Source of the DNA: Rhizophagus irregularis
Lineage: Eukaryota; Glomeromycota; Glomeromycetes; Glomerales; Glomeraceae
DNA: 64,000 nucleotides
Direction: 5' to 3'
Assembly: GCF_026210795.1 (NCBI RefSeq)
Contig: NC_089444.1
Coordinates: 3,586,501-3,650,500, forward strand
Of the stretch, positions 30,371-39,706 are shown piece after piece. Within the stretch, counting starts at the first letter, position 1; each line of letters begins with the position of its first letter. The notes below the pieces were generated by a model that searched no databases, was not told the DNA's origin, and saw only the letters and a program-made list of their open reading frames with translations. The position numbers were made by a program, and so were the translations under genes.

Positions 30371-30386
30371 TGGTGCATGCTCCGAG
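30371..30386 (+). promoter_or_regulatory. Primer binding site, tRNA-Gly type
   Basis: TGGTGCATGCTCCGAG begins 2 bp after the LTR. Its complement ends GCATGCACCA-3', i.e. CCA plus an acceptor stem GCATGCA plus the T-stem end CTCGG. The pseudo-tRNA near the 3' LTR starts TGCATG and has a Gly-like anticodon arm, so the primer is most likely a tRNA-Gly with a TGCATGC acceptor (inference). Confidence 0.65.
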
Positions 30387-30395
30387 AAAGGAAAA

Positions 30396-30475
30396 GTGAT
30401 CATCCTCACATGATCACTACAGGTTATAAGTATAGGATCTCTGAGAAAAGAAAATGATCACCCCCACGTGATCAT
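30396..30475 (+). promoter_or_regulatory. Two leader stem-loops
   Basis: GTGATCAT-(6 nt)-ATGATCAC at 30396-30417 and ATGATCAC-(6 nt)-GTGATCAT at 30454-30475 are two perfect 8-bp stems within an imperfect direct repeat of about 58 bp that also contains GAGAAA(G/A). Their position just after the primer site is where packaging or dimerisation signals lie in retroelements (inference). Confidence 0.5.
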
Positions 30476-30961
30476 TAGAAGTTACAAATAAAGGATCGAC
30501 GAAGTTAAGGAATTATAAAATTAAAAGTTCTAAGTCTTGGTTGAAAAAGAATTTAAGGCGTATTAACGTTAAATTTTAATAAAATAAAGTTAAATATTTT
30601 AAAGGATACGTGAAAATAATGGTTACCAAGGTAAAAGGTATTAATTTGGGTGAGTATGACCATAAATGTATAAAGAGATAATGTTAAAAATTAAATTTTT
30701 GATCTAACTTGACCACCGGCTGATAAGTCAATGAAAAATTATTATTATAATAATTTTCATACATATGAACCAAATATGTATGGTAGTAATTGATTATCAA
30801 GGGAAATGCGAGGCTAATCAAGTTAGAAGGGGTTTTAATAGAATATTGTAAATAAGTTCCATGAATTAAGGATTAAAAATAATTTTTATAAATAATTGAG
30901 GTTAAGTTAAGGATAAAAAGTGTACCCAAAAACCGACACTATAAATACGATGGTAGGGTAA

Positions 30962-31110
30962 TTCTGTGTGAACTCAATTGAGGTTTTCTGTGTGATCAAT
31001 TGAGAATAGTTCTGTGTGAGCTTTTTCTGTGTGAACTCAATTGAGGTATTCTGTGTGATCAATTGAGAATAGTTCTGTGTGAACTTTCAAAAACAATTCT
31101 GTGTGAGGGT
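30962..31110 (+). repeat. Leader tandem repeat TTCTGTGTGA
   Basis: Two units of about 63 bp, plus partial units, contain TTCTGTGTGAACTCAATTGA and CTGTGTGATCAATTGAGAAT. The decamer TTCTGTGTGA occurs seven times. The units contain CTCAATTGAG palindromes. This is the non-coding leader of the LTR element. Confidence 0.7.
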
Positions 31111-31219
31111 ACCCAAGAAAAATCATGATTAAAAATTTTTATTAAAAATAATATTTGCTGGACAAATATATTCAAGGAAAGTTATAAAAAGGTGAGGAAT
31201 TCGATCTCTCACCCATAAA

Positions 31220-31902
31220 ATGGAATACAAAATCAATTTAACAAAAGAGGATTCAGAAAAATATTTGTGTAAAGGAAAAGGAATTAAATTAAAAATTTAT
31301 AATGAAGATAATAAGGCCATCAGTCTAAAGACCATCTATGATGTTAGACTACCCAAGAAAAAAAAAAGAGATGTTTGACCTGTGATAATAGAGAACATGT
31401 GAAAAGGACCAAAAGTGAGAATAAAGTGGAAAGATTTATAAATGAATTGTTGACACCGGTAAATGTGGAAGACCTATTGATACCAGAAATACAAAATGTA
31501 GAAATTCATGATGTTGAAAAATTAGTAGAAAGATACATCAGTCTTGGAAATACAAATGGTAAAAACATCTTAATATGGTACAATATTGGACAAATTTTTG
31601 AACGAGAAATTAAAGCAAGAATAAATCAAACAAAGCCAGACCAGACAGCTAGAGAAGAATTATATGATGAAATGATGGAATTTATAGTTAATGAAAGTAC
31701 TGATGAAAAACAAAAGAAAAAGGAAGCATTAAGGAAAAGGATGCAAGGAGCTATAAAAATATATAAACTTTTTACTGAAATTGGTCAAGATAAGATATAT
31801 AGAGTAAAGGAAACATTTGTAACGACTATTATAAAATTGACAAATCCGGAAATACAACAAATAATCGGACAAATCAAATATGGATTCACACTCCAACCTT
31901 AG
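31220..31902 (+). CDS. Extra 5' ORF of the LTR element, A-run frame change
   Basis: The first segment starts at ATG 31220 and reads MEYKINLTKEDSEKYL onward to TGA 31373-31375. The -1 frame is open from 31348 to TAA at 31900-31902 and encodes about 180 aa (RCLTCDNREHVKRTK, then IWYNIGQIFEREIKARINQ, REELYDEMMEFI and a C-terminal ETFVTTIIKLTNPEIQQII). The two frames overlap at a run of ten As (31358-31367). The second part resembles, from memory, a helical protein family common in Glomeromycotina genomes, so this may be a captured host gene. It lies upstream of Gag, where Ty3 elements normally have nothing. Whether the A-run is slippery, decayed or an assembly error cannot be decided here. Confidence 0.55.
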
Positions 31903-32077
31903 GTTGGGAATTTTAAGGAAAATTTTATGGAATATAAATTTATTTGTACAAACCTGTAAACTACCATACTCAGTAATGAACAAATGAGGTAAAGGCAAGC
32001 CCAGTATAGGTCAAATAAAATATAAAAGAAGGATAAAAAGTAAAAGACGTGAAAATTTTTAGAGAATTTTATTAAAA

Positions 32078-35000
32078 ATGGAATGGTACCATGTTTGGAA
32101 CGCTGAATATATAAACCATAAACAAGAACATGACCTAGGAGTGATAGAACCAGAGGAATGTTTAGCATGTGAAATATGTAATCCAATAGAAAGAGAAGTA
32201 TCAGCAGCATTCAAGAAATTTTGGGATGCTTTATTTAAATTTGAGGATACAATACTAATGTACAATAATGTAACACATAAAGAATTATTGAATTTATTAA
32301 GTATGGATAATAGAGAAAGGGAGGATACAATACATAAGGGAAAATGTAGGAATATAGTAGATAGAATAATTGAATCGATAAGGTACAGACAACAACCAAA
32401 AATGAAGGAAAAAGGATTGAGAATAATAATTGTGGTAATTGTAAGGGATTGTATTGAAGGAAACCTAGAAAATGAAGTATTTGATCGATTAATTGGATGT
32501 CCAGAAATAATGGAACATGGATATATTTTAGAAGATTGGGACGTTGAAAATAGATTTCAAAAATTTTGGGAATGGTATAACACAATATTAGAAAATGATA
32601 CGAAAGCAAAGTATATAGTAACAGATGCAATAATACAATTTAGAAAATTGTTATACATGGAAGAAAGAATAGTCGAATTAGGAGAAGATGAAATAGTGTA
32701 CTTAATAACAAGTATTGATTACGAAGAACCACGGTTATCAATAAAGGAACAGAACCAGAGGTTGGATAGATATATACAAAAAATAGTACAAAGATTTATT
32801 GATACCAAACAATTTACAAGGGAACCTGAGGACCCAGAAAGTGATAGTCCTGAAAGTTATGAATTAGAGGACAGTGATGGTAGTATACATTATGAAATAA
32901 AAATAGAGGATGATGTCGAATGGACAGTGGAATCATTAAAAAGAAAAATTGAAGAAATGGGTGGAAGGTTCACCGACAAAGATATACAAAGAATGTGGGA
33001 CCTAAGGATAAGGATAGAATTGATATTAACAGAGGACTTTTTAGGTACATTTTTCAAATTAATGAGACTAAGTGATGAAAAATTAAAAGATGAAATAAAT
33101 GAATGGTTAACAAAAGAAACATTAATATGTGGAAATTGTAGGAATAGAAAGTTACCTGATATGATAGCAGACATTGGACAATGTAAAAATTGTGAACAAA
33201 AAGAATTATTAGAATTAAAGGATGACTTAGAAAAATTAGGATACGAATTAAATGTGTCAGAAATAGAAAGAATGAGAAAATTCAGGATAAGCAATAGTAT
33301 AATATTAACAATGGAATTTATGGAAAAATATTTCCAGGAAATTGATACGGATGACAAAGAATTAAGGATAAAATTATATGAATGGATAAATGAAAATACC
33401 ACATTTTGTGATGAATGTGGAATAAGGTGGATGAACAATAAATTTGACGAAGGAAAAACCAAGTGTAGGGATTGTGAGAATGACGAAAATGAAATTGATA
33501 TCAGGGTTAAAAGATTAAAACAAATATGTGATGATAATAAAATAGGAATAACTAATGGAGAGTTATTGAGGTTAATCAGTATGGGATATACTGATGGAGA
33601 AATACTGGATCAAGAATTTATTGAAATATTCCAAGGAAATAAAAATGAAATGGAGAAAAATTTAAGGCGAATATTAGATAAATTTCTAAAACAGCAAGCT
33701 GGAATTGAGGATAGTGAAAGTAGTGGAAATGAATCTGATAATGAAAAATCAGATGGATCTGGAAAAGACGGAGAAATTTTAAATCCAAATGATACCGATA
33801 ACAATGAAAATTTTGAAGAACCTTATGAAGAAAACATTATAAATAGACCTGGTTTTGACTCAAGTGAAAGTTCAGAATCAAACTCTGAGGATAAAAGTGA
33901 AATATCTGATTATAATATAGAAAATTTATTTGAAACACCTTTAACACCACCGATACCACCAATTCTACCAATAGTACCAATAATTATGGGAGCAACAAGA
34001 GCTGAAGTAAGGGAAGATTTTAGAGCGGCTTTACTAGCAGCAACAGGACATGATATAGGAGGTAATTGGGCTGGATTAGTCGCAGCCAACCCATTAGCAA
34101 ATGCAATTGAGGATGCAGGAAATGTAGCTGGAGGAATAATTAGTATGCCACAATTTTATGGAAAGGAAGAAGAAGACGTAAACGATTGGGTAAGACAATT
34201 TGAAACAGCATTTACTGCTATAGGAAAAGCGGCAGGAGTAAATGGAGTTAGACAAGCAGCGATGGCAGCTACCTGTTTAAAAGGTGCAGCAGCACAATGG
34301 TATAATGAAAAGAAGGAAGCAAACAATGGTCACTTGGTAAATTGGCAAGATAACGATAATGATAATGATTTAAAACATAGGATTAAACAAAGATTTACCA
34401 GGGAAGATGTTAGAAAAAGGAAAATGTTAGAATTAAGGAAAATAACACAAGGAGTAAATGAAAATGTTGAGGCATATACGATAAGGTTTAGACAAATATT
34501 AAGGATAGCTACCAGAGGCCATGCATTAGATGATGAATTACAAGTGGATAATTATATCGAAGGATTAACACCAACATTGGGATATCAAGTCAGAAGACAA
34601 AACCCAGCAAATCTAAATGATGCGGTGAATACAGCAAGAAGAGAGGAGGAAGCTACTAATGAATTAATAAGAAAGACACGTGGTATATCAGTTAGTACCC
34701 AAAGAAAAGGAATCGATATACAAGATGACAAACCAAAGAATATATTTGAAAAACCATTGGAGAAAAATTATGAGGATGACCTTGCCGACATGTTTAAAAA
34801 ATTAGAAGTAAAACTAGTAAATCAACTTGGAGGGCAAAAGAGACCACCAAACAATAACAATAGACAAGGACCACCACCTCGAGCATGTTATAATTGTAAA
34901 CAACCAGGACATTATGCAAATGAATGTAGGGTAAATAATGGTCAAAGAAACTATGGAAGACCAAATAATCAAAATTATAATAGAAGATCAAATAACTATA

Positions 35001-35644
35001 ATGGAAGACCAAATAACTATAACAGACCACCAAACCACCAAAACAATAATCGAGGATTCAATGTAGTGGAATATGATAATTATAATGACCAATATGACCA
35101 ATATGATTATGATAGTCAGGATTATCAGGATAATTATGATCAAGGATATAGTTATGACGACCCGTATTATCAAGATAATGATGTAACATTTAACCATGTT
35201 GATCAAGATTTTTATATTGGTGAAAGACAAACAAGAAGTAACATAAAAAATAGGTCAAGTAATCGAGATGTAGATATGGAAATTGACCAAGAACAAACAC
35301 GAAGAAGAAATAATAAATATGCAAGCCAAGAGGAAAGGGCAGCAGCATTACCAAAAAGAGGATTCACTGATGAAAGTCTGAGGAAAGCACAAGAAGCAAG
35401 GAGAAATAATAATACATGTGGAAATTGTGGACAAAGAGGTCACTATGCAAAACAATGTAAAAATGAACGTGTTGAAGGTATTCATAGGACAAGCGCATTT
35501 CAAAGAAATATACCAAAATATAACGTATTAGAGGATATGAAAAGTACCAGAGCAAATGCAACTTTTTCACAAATTATAGATATGAGCCCAGAACAAAGAA
35601 AAATATATTATGATGGTATGAGAAGGTATCCACAAACAGATTGA
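32078..35644 (+). CDS. gag: Giant Gag with zinc-ribbon repeats and two CCHC knuckles
   Basis: The protein is 1188 aa, much longer than usual for Ty3 Gag. Residues 1-270 form a helical region with an early Cys cluster (CLACEIC). Residues about 290-560 contain three related units of about 95 aa; the first two end in Cys pairs (CGNCRNRKL...CKNC and CDECGIRWM...CRDC). An acidic Ser-rich linker follows. The Gag capsid proper starts near residue 637 (MGATRAEVREDFRAALLAA; MPQFYGKEEEDVNDWVRQFE; AAQWYNEKKE; LRKITQGVNENVEAYTIRFR). CCHC knuckles are at about residue 937 (CYNCKQPGHYANEC) and about 1114 (CGNCGQRGHYAKQC), separated by an Asn/Tyr/Asp-rich stretch. The frame ends in TGA followed by CTA, in frame with the protease. 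Confidence 0.9.
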   Translation: MEWYHVWNAEYINHKQEHDLGVIEPEECLACEICNPIEREVSAAFKKFWDALFKFEDTILMYNNVTHKELLNLLSMDNREREDTIHKGKCRNIVDRIIESIRYRQQPKMKEKGLRIIIVVIVRDCIEGNLENEVFDRLIGCPEIMEHGYILEDWDVENRFQKFWEWYNTILENDTKAKYIVTDAIIQFRKLLYMEERIVELGEDEIVYLITSIDYEEPRLSIKEQNQRLDRYIQKIVQRFIDTKQFTREPEDPESDSPESYELEDSDGSIHYEIKIEDDVEWTVESLKRKIEEMGGRFTDKDIQRMWDLRIRIELILTEDFLGTFFKLMRLSDEKLKDEINEWLTKETLICGNCRNRKLPDMIADIGQCKNCEQKELLELKDDLEKLGYELNVSEIERMRKFRISNSIILTMEFMEKYFQEIDTDDKELRIKLYEWINENTTFCDECGIRWMNNKFDEGKTKCRDCENDENEIDIRVKRLKQICDDNKIGITNGELLRLISMGYTDGEILDQEFIEIFQGNKNEMEKNLRRILDKFLKQQAGIEDSESSGNESDNEKSDGSGKDGEILNPNDTDNNENFEEPYEENIINRPGFDSSESSESNSEDKSEISDYNIENLFETPLTPPIPPILPIVPIIMGATRAEVREDFRAALLAATGHDIGGNWAGLVAANPLANAIEDAGNVAGGIISMPQFYGKEEEDVNDWVRQFETAFTAIGKAAGVNGVRQAAMAATCLKGAAAQWYNEKKEANNGHLVNWQDNDNDNDLKHRIKQRFTREDVRKRKMLELRKITQGVNENVEAYTIRFRQILRIATRGHALDDELQVDNYIEGLTPTLGYQVRRQNPANLNDAVNTARREEEATNELIRKTRGISVSTQRKGIDIQDDKPKNIFEKPLEKNYEDDLADMFKKLEVKLVNQLGGQKRPPNNNNRQGPPPRACYNCKQPGHYANECRVNNGQRNYGRPNNQNYNRRSNNYNGRPNNYNRPPNHQNNNRGFNVVEYDNYNDQYDQYDYDSQDYQDNYDQGYSYDDPYYQDNDVTFNHVDQDFYIGERQTRSNIKNRSSNRDVDMEIDQEQTRRRNNKYASQEERAAALPKRGFTDESLRKAQEARRNNNTCGNCGQRGHYAKQCKNERVEGIHRTSAFQRNIPKYNVLEDMKSTRANATFSQIIDMSPEQRKIYYDGMRRYPQTD

Positions 35645-35647
35645 CTA
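35642..35647 (+). promoter_or_regulatory. Candidate readthrough stop UGA-CUA between Gag and protease
   Basis: The sequence TGA CTA sits between GAT and CAA, and the frame is open for another 179 codons through the protease active site. UGA followed by CUA is an established leaky stop context in viral and cellular genes. This would give a small share of Gag-Pro, as in gammaretroviruses. Confidence 0.6.
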
Positions 35648-36184
35648 CAAGAATCAATAAACAACATTGAAGCAGAACACTTAACTGCATTAAGGGGTAA
35701 ATTAATAATAAACCAAGAATTAAAGGACGTAATGTTTGATACAGGAGCAGCAGTAAATGTAATAACTAGTCAGATAATGGATGAAATGGACCTAAAAATT
35801 GAGGAACCAAGTACAGTAAGATGTGTGATGATAAATGAGGATAAATTAGCATCTAGGGGTACCACGACAATATACATACAATTTGGGGATAAGGAAATAC
35901 CCATTAAGGTTGAAGTAATTGATTCAGGAAAAAACGAAATTGTGTTAGGAAATGGAGTATTAGATATGTTCAAAGCAAATATAGATTACACAGATAAAAC
36001 AATAATAATTAGAATGAATGATGAAACTATGGATATACCAGTAAAATACACACAAAGGACCATTAAAGGGTTTGAAGAAACATTTGATGAAGAGGAAATA
36101 TTAGAAGAATTATACCAGGATGAATTGTATAACATATATGAAGATGACCATGAAGGTCAGGAAGATGAAAATTTTAAAGTATAA
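35645..36184 (+). CDS. pro: Retropepsin-like protease
   Basis: Same frame as Gag, after the TGA. The first ATG is at 35732, but the frame is open from the stop. Active site VMFDTGAAVNVITS, then the flap region, and IVLGNGVLDMFKANIDY as the second hallmark. An acidic tail (EEILEELYQDELYNIYEDD) ends at TAA 36182-36184. The polymerase frame lies at -1 and opens only at 36178. Confidence 0.88.
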   Translation, partial: LQESINNIEAEHLTALRGKLIINQELKDVMFDTGAAVNVITSQIMDEMDLKIEEPSTVRCVMINEDKLASRGTTTIYIQFGDKEIPIKVEVIDSGKNEIVLGNGVLDMFKANIDYTDKTIIIRMNDETMDIPVKYTQRTIKGFEETFDEEEILEELYQDELYNIYEDDHEGQEDENFKV

Positions 36185-37659
36185 GTCTTGGTCAGAATGA
36201 TACTGAAGAGACGATAAAGAAGCACAAAAGTGACCATGAAAAATTTACTGAAAAATTTAAAGTAGGGGACATAACCAATGAACAAAAAGGTAAATTAAAG
36301 GTATTAGTAGAAAAATATAAGGATATATTTGAGTACGATGGTGAAAAATATAATAGGACAAACCTAGTAAAACATGAAATCAGATTAAAAGGGGGTACTG
36401 AACCAATAGCCCAAAAGAGGTACAAAGAAAATGATGAAAAAGGTAAATTCATCAGAAAAGAGGTTGACGAGATGTTAAAAATGGGAAAAATTAGAGAATC
36501 TAGAAGTCCATGGTCTTCACCAGTGACTTTAGCAGGGAAAAAGTCGGGAAATTATAGATTTTGCATCGACTATAGAAAATTAAATAAAGTTACAATAACA
36601 GATGCATATCCATTACCGAGGATTGATGAACAATTAGAAAGGATAAGTTCAGGAAAATGGTTTACCAGTCTAGATTTAGCATCAGGGTTTAATCAGATAG
36701 AAATGGTTGAGGAAGATATTGAGAAAACAGCATTCATATGCTCAGCAGGATTATATGAATATAATGTCATGCCATTTGGGTTAACAAATGCGCCTGCAAG
36801 TTTTCAAAGGTTAATGGATAAAGTATTAAAAGAGTACCTAAATGAATTTGTGATAGTATACATTGATGATATAATGATATATTCGGAAAATTTTGAAGAC
36901 CACCTAAAACACATAAAGTTAGTGTTAGAAAAATTAAAGGAAGCCAGTTTAATACTAAAGTTAAAGAAATGTATATTTGGAAAAACAGAAATAGAATTTT
37001 TAGGACATGTAGTTGGTAAAAATGGATTAAAACCAAGTCCAGGAAAGGTTGAAAAGATACAAAAATTAACAGCACCTATAAATATAAAAGGTGTAAGGTC
37101 AATATTGGGGTTATGTACGTATTATAGAAAATTTATTAAAGATTTTTCAAAAATAGTAAAACCAATAACATCTTTATTGAGAAAAGATGAAAAGTTTGAA
37201 TGGGGCATCAAACAACATGAAGCATTAGAAATATTAAAAAGGAAATTAACCGAAGAACCGGTGTTAAGACAACCAGATTGGTTAAGGAAATTTATATTAA
37301 TTACAGATGCTTCAGGAATAGGATTAGGGGCAGTATTAGCTCAAAAAGATGATAAAGGTCAAGAATACGTAATAGAATATGCCAGTAAAAGTTTAAACAG
37401 GACAGAACAAAGATGGCCAATAACCGAACAAGAATGTTATGCAATTGTATGGGGAATACAACATTTCCATAAATACTTGATCAATAGAAAATTTGAGGTA
37501 GTAACAGACCATGCAGCTTTGAAGGGATTAATGACTGCAAAAGTACCAAAAGGAAAGAGATCAAGATGGGTCATGGAATTAGAACAGTATGATTTTGAAA
37601 TAACTCATAGACCAGGAAAAGAAAATAAAAATGCAGATGCCTTATCAAGGATAATATAA
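36178..37659 (+). CDS. pol: Reverse transcriptase and RNase H
   Basis: The frame is open from 36178; the first ATG is at 36472, but upstream codons (VEKYKDIFEYDGEKYN, HEIRLKGGTEPIAQKRY) are typical of the RT N-terminus and belong to the protein. RT motifs: RFCIDYRKLNKVT, FTSLDLASGFNQIE, MPFGLTNAPASFQRLM and the catalytic VYIDDIMIYS. RNase H: LITDASGIGLGAVLAQ, EQECYAIVWGIQHF, VVTDHAALKGLM, ending NADALSRII. TAA stops at 37657 and 37669 interrupt the way to the integrase. Confidence 0.93.
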   Translation, partial: SISLGQNDTEETIKKHKSDHEKFTEKFKVGDITNEQKGKLKVLVEKYKDIFEYDGEKYNRTNLVKHEIRLKGGTEPIAQKRYKENDEKGKFIRKEVDEMLKMGKIRESRSPWSSPVTLAGKKSGNYRFCIDYRKLNKVTITDAYPLPRIDEQLERISSGKWFTSLDLASGFNQIEMVEEDIEKTAFICSAGLYEYNVMPFGLTNAPASFQRLMDKVLKEYLNEFVIVYIDDIMIYSENFEDHLKHIKLVLEKLKEASLILKLKKCIFGKTEIEFLGHVVGKNGLKPSPGKVEKIQKLTAPINIKGVRSILGLCTYYRKFIKDFSKIVKPITSLLRKDEKFEWGIKQHEALEILKRKLTEEPVLRQPDWLRKFILITDASGIGLGAVLAQKDDKGQEYVIEYASKSLNRTEQRWPITEQECYAIVWGIQHFHKYLINRKFEVVTDHAALKGLMTAKVPKGKRSRWVMELEQYDFEITHRPGKENKNADALSRII

Positions 37660-37680
37660 ATAGATGGGTAAAAGAGTTAC

Positions 37681-37935
37681 TTGGCAAAAATAAAAATGGA
37701 ACAGGTGGTAAGAAATACGAATCATAAAATAAAGGATATAATCAAAAATTTAGAAGGTATAACAAAGGAATTAAATAGGATAAATTATAACTATAAATAC
37801 AAAGCCGAAAATTTTGAGGATAGTAAGGAAAGACCACTAATTTTGGAAACCCAAGAGGAAATATTACAAATAGAGGTGATATTAAGTAAAGTAAACAGGC
37901 TAAAATTATCAAAATTATGTAAAAACGGGACTTAA
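37681..37935 (+). CDS. Linker segment between RNase H and kinase domain
   Basis: This is the same frame as RT-RNase H, after two stops: about 80 codons of charged, probably helical sequence (IKNLEGITKELNRINYNY and onward). It ends KLCKNGT at TAA 37933-37935, while the kinase frame (+1) is open from 37904. It is probably part of one polyprotein interrupted in this copy. Confidence 0.4.
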   Translation: MAKIKMEQVVRNTNHKIKDIIKNLEGITKELNRINYNYKYKAENFEDSKERPLILETQEEILQIEVILSKVNRLKLSKLCKNGT

Positions 37936-38560
37936 AATAATAATCATATGTGGAGTTGACGGCACTGGAAAAACATTCATCGTAGATAAACTTATAAAAG
38001 AATTTGAAAAAGTAGGACAAAGTGTGAGGTTTAACACTTTTAAAAGGAGAAGAGAGGACAATGATAAGTATAAAATACCAAAGAAAGGTATAGAATGGGA
38101 ATTCAGGAAGGAAGTTGTCGAACAAATCAACAGGAGAATGGAAGAACATGATAATGAGGATTGGTTAATATTAGATAAAAGTCCCTATAGTGAGTACTTT
38201 TATCAACAAACACCATCATTCGACAGAGGATACATAACAAGATATGAGAACCACCTATTAGAAAAGGAAGTATTTAGGAACAAAAGGATAATTGATGAAT
38301 CAATAGTGATATTTTTGGAAAATGAAAAATGTTGGGAAAATTACAAAGGTAGAGAATATTCGAAAAAGGATCAAGGACATAAAACATCATACCCATTATT
38401 AGATGAAGAAAGATATATGGAGATGGTGAAATCATTTAAAGAATGTCAAGATATTTACGAAGGAGAAAAATATGCTAATATTAAAATATCAAATAATGAC
38501 ACAGATTGGGAAAGAGTATATAATAAAATAATAGAATTAGATGGAGATAAACCACCAATA
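37904..38560 (+). CDS. P-loop nucleotide (thymidylate) kinase-like domain in pol
   Basis: Fused in frame upstream of the integrase. A beta strand plus Walker A, KIIIICGVDGTGKTFIVDKL (37934-37993), is followed by a basic region, then WLILDKSPYSEYFYQ in the place of the DR-Y/F segment of thymidylate and deoxynucleoside kinases. A beta strand then leads to a charged lid-like segment (IVIFLENEKCWENYKGREYS), a helix (EERYMEMVKSFKECQDIY) and a final strand. The order and spacing fit the dNMP kinase fold. Known retroelements sometimes carry a dUTPase, which also serves nucleotide supply, but I know of none with such a kinase. The domain is read without stops. Its activity is unproven: the lid and base-binding residues are not assignable by eye. 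Confidence 0.65.
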
Positions 38561-39706
38561 GAGGTTAAAAATGTTGAGATTAAGGATAACATCAGAGTAA
38601 CTGATGGTAAAAAGCATATTGAGAAAAATGGTAAAAACATCAGAATAATAGAAGACTTTGAAAAGATGGGAGCACTATATTTAGCTCACAGTCATGAATT
38701 ATCGGCACATATGGGAATCAAAAGTACTTACGATAATTTAAAAGATAAATATTATTGGGAAAATATGCTGAATGATGTTGAAAGATATGTAAGGACATGT
38801 GATGAATGTCAAAGAAGAGGAAAACCACAAGGGAAAAATGAATTACACCCAATTAAAGTAGTAGAACCATGGTATCAAATCGGGATTGACTTTGTTGGAC
38901 CATTGAACACGACAACAAATGGTAATAAATACATCATAGTAGCAATGGATTATTTTACAAAATGGCCAGAAGCCAAAGCAGTAAAGGAAGCAACTGCCAA
39001 AGAAGTATCAAAATTTATTTATGAAGACATCATTTGTAGACATGGATGTCCAATGAAAATATTGAGTGATAGAGGAAGTCATTTCAATAATGAAATGATT
39101 AAAGAATTAATGGAAAAATTCAAAATTAAATGGAATTTTTCTACAAGTTATCATCCAGAGACAAATGGACTTGTTGAAAGATTCAACCGAACATTAGGTC
39201 AAGCATTAGCGAAATTATCAACCAAAGATGATTGGGATCAAAGGATAGCACCCATATTATTTGCTTACCGAAATAAAAAGCATAGTTCAACAAAAATTCG
39301 ACCATTTTATTTAACATACGGAAGAAATGTACGGACAATAATGGATGAAAATATCAAAGAAATTAACCTAAGTGATAGAATAGTTGGATTATTAGAAGAA
39401 CTACCAAAAATCCGACATGAAGCCAAAGAACAAATACTGAAATCTCAAACAAAACAAAAAGAGTATCATGACAGAAAAATAATCAAAGAACACACCTTTG
39501 GAATTGGAGATAAAATACTACTCTATGATAAAGCCAAAGCACAACAACTATCGGGAAAATTAGAATCAAAATGGTTGGGACCATTTTACATTCATGAAAT
39601 ACTACCGAATGGAGCTTATAGAATTAAAAATATTAAAGGTGTCATCAAGAAGATACCTGTAAATGGAGAATTATTAAAGACTTACCATACACTGATGAGT
39701 AAATGA
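38561..39706 (+). CDS. int: Integrase (Ty3 type)
   Basis: Same frame as the kinase-like domain; the continuous frame runs to TGA 39704-39706. The zinc-binding HHCC motif is seen in LAHSHELSAHMGIKS and CDECQRRG. The catalytic core has the first Asp in GIDFVGPL, the second in ILSDRGSHFN and the Glu in ETNGLVERFNRTL. The C-terminal part has FGIGDKILLYDKAKAQQL and KWLGPFYIHEILPNGAYRI, the GPY/F module of Ty3 integrases. No chromodomain is evident. Confidence 0.93.
   Translation, partial: EVKNVEIKDNIRVTDGKKHIEKNGKNIRIIEDFEKMGALYLAHSHELSAHMGIKSTYDNLKDKYYWENMLNDVERYVRTCDECQRRGKPQGKNELHPIKVVEPWYQIGIDFVGPLNTTTNGNKYIIVAMDYFTKWPEAKAVKEATAKEVSKFIYEDIICRHGCPMKILSDRGSHFNNEMIKELMEKFKIKWNFSTSYHPETNGLVERFNRTLGQALAKLSTKDDWDQRIAPILFAYRNKKHSSTKIRPFYLTYGRNVRTIMDENIKEINLSDRIVGLLEELPKIRHEAKEQILKSQTKQKEYHDRKIIKEHTFGIGDKILLYDKAKAQQLSGKLESKWLGPFYIHEILPNGAYRIKNIKGVIKKIPVNGELLKTYHTLMSK

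Noticed and set aside
36169-36175. A AAT TTT heptamer as a -1 frameshift signal between protease and RT
   Set aside because: It is canonical in shape, but the next codon in the -1 frame is TAA (36175-36177), so a slip here would end at once.
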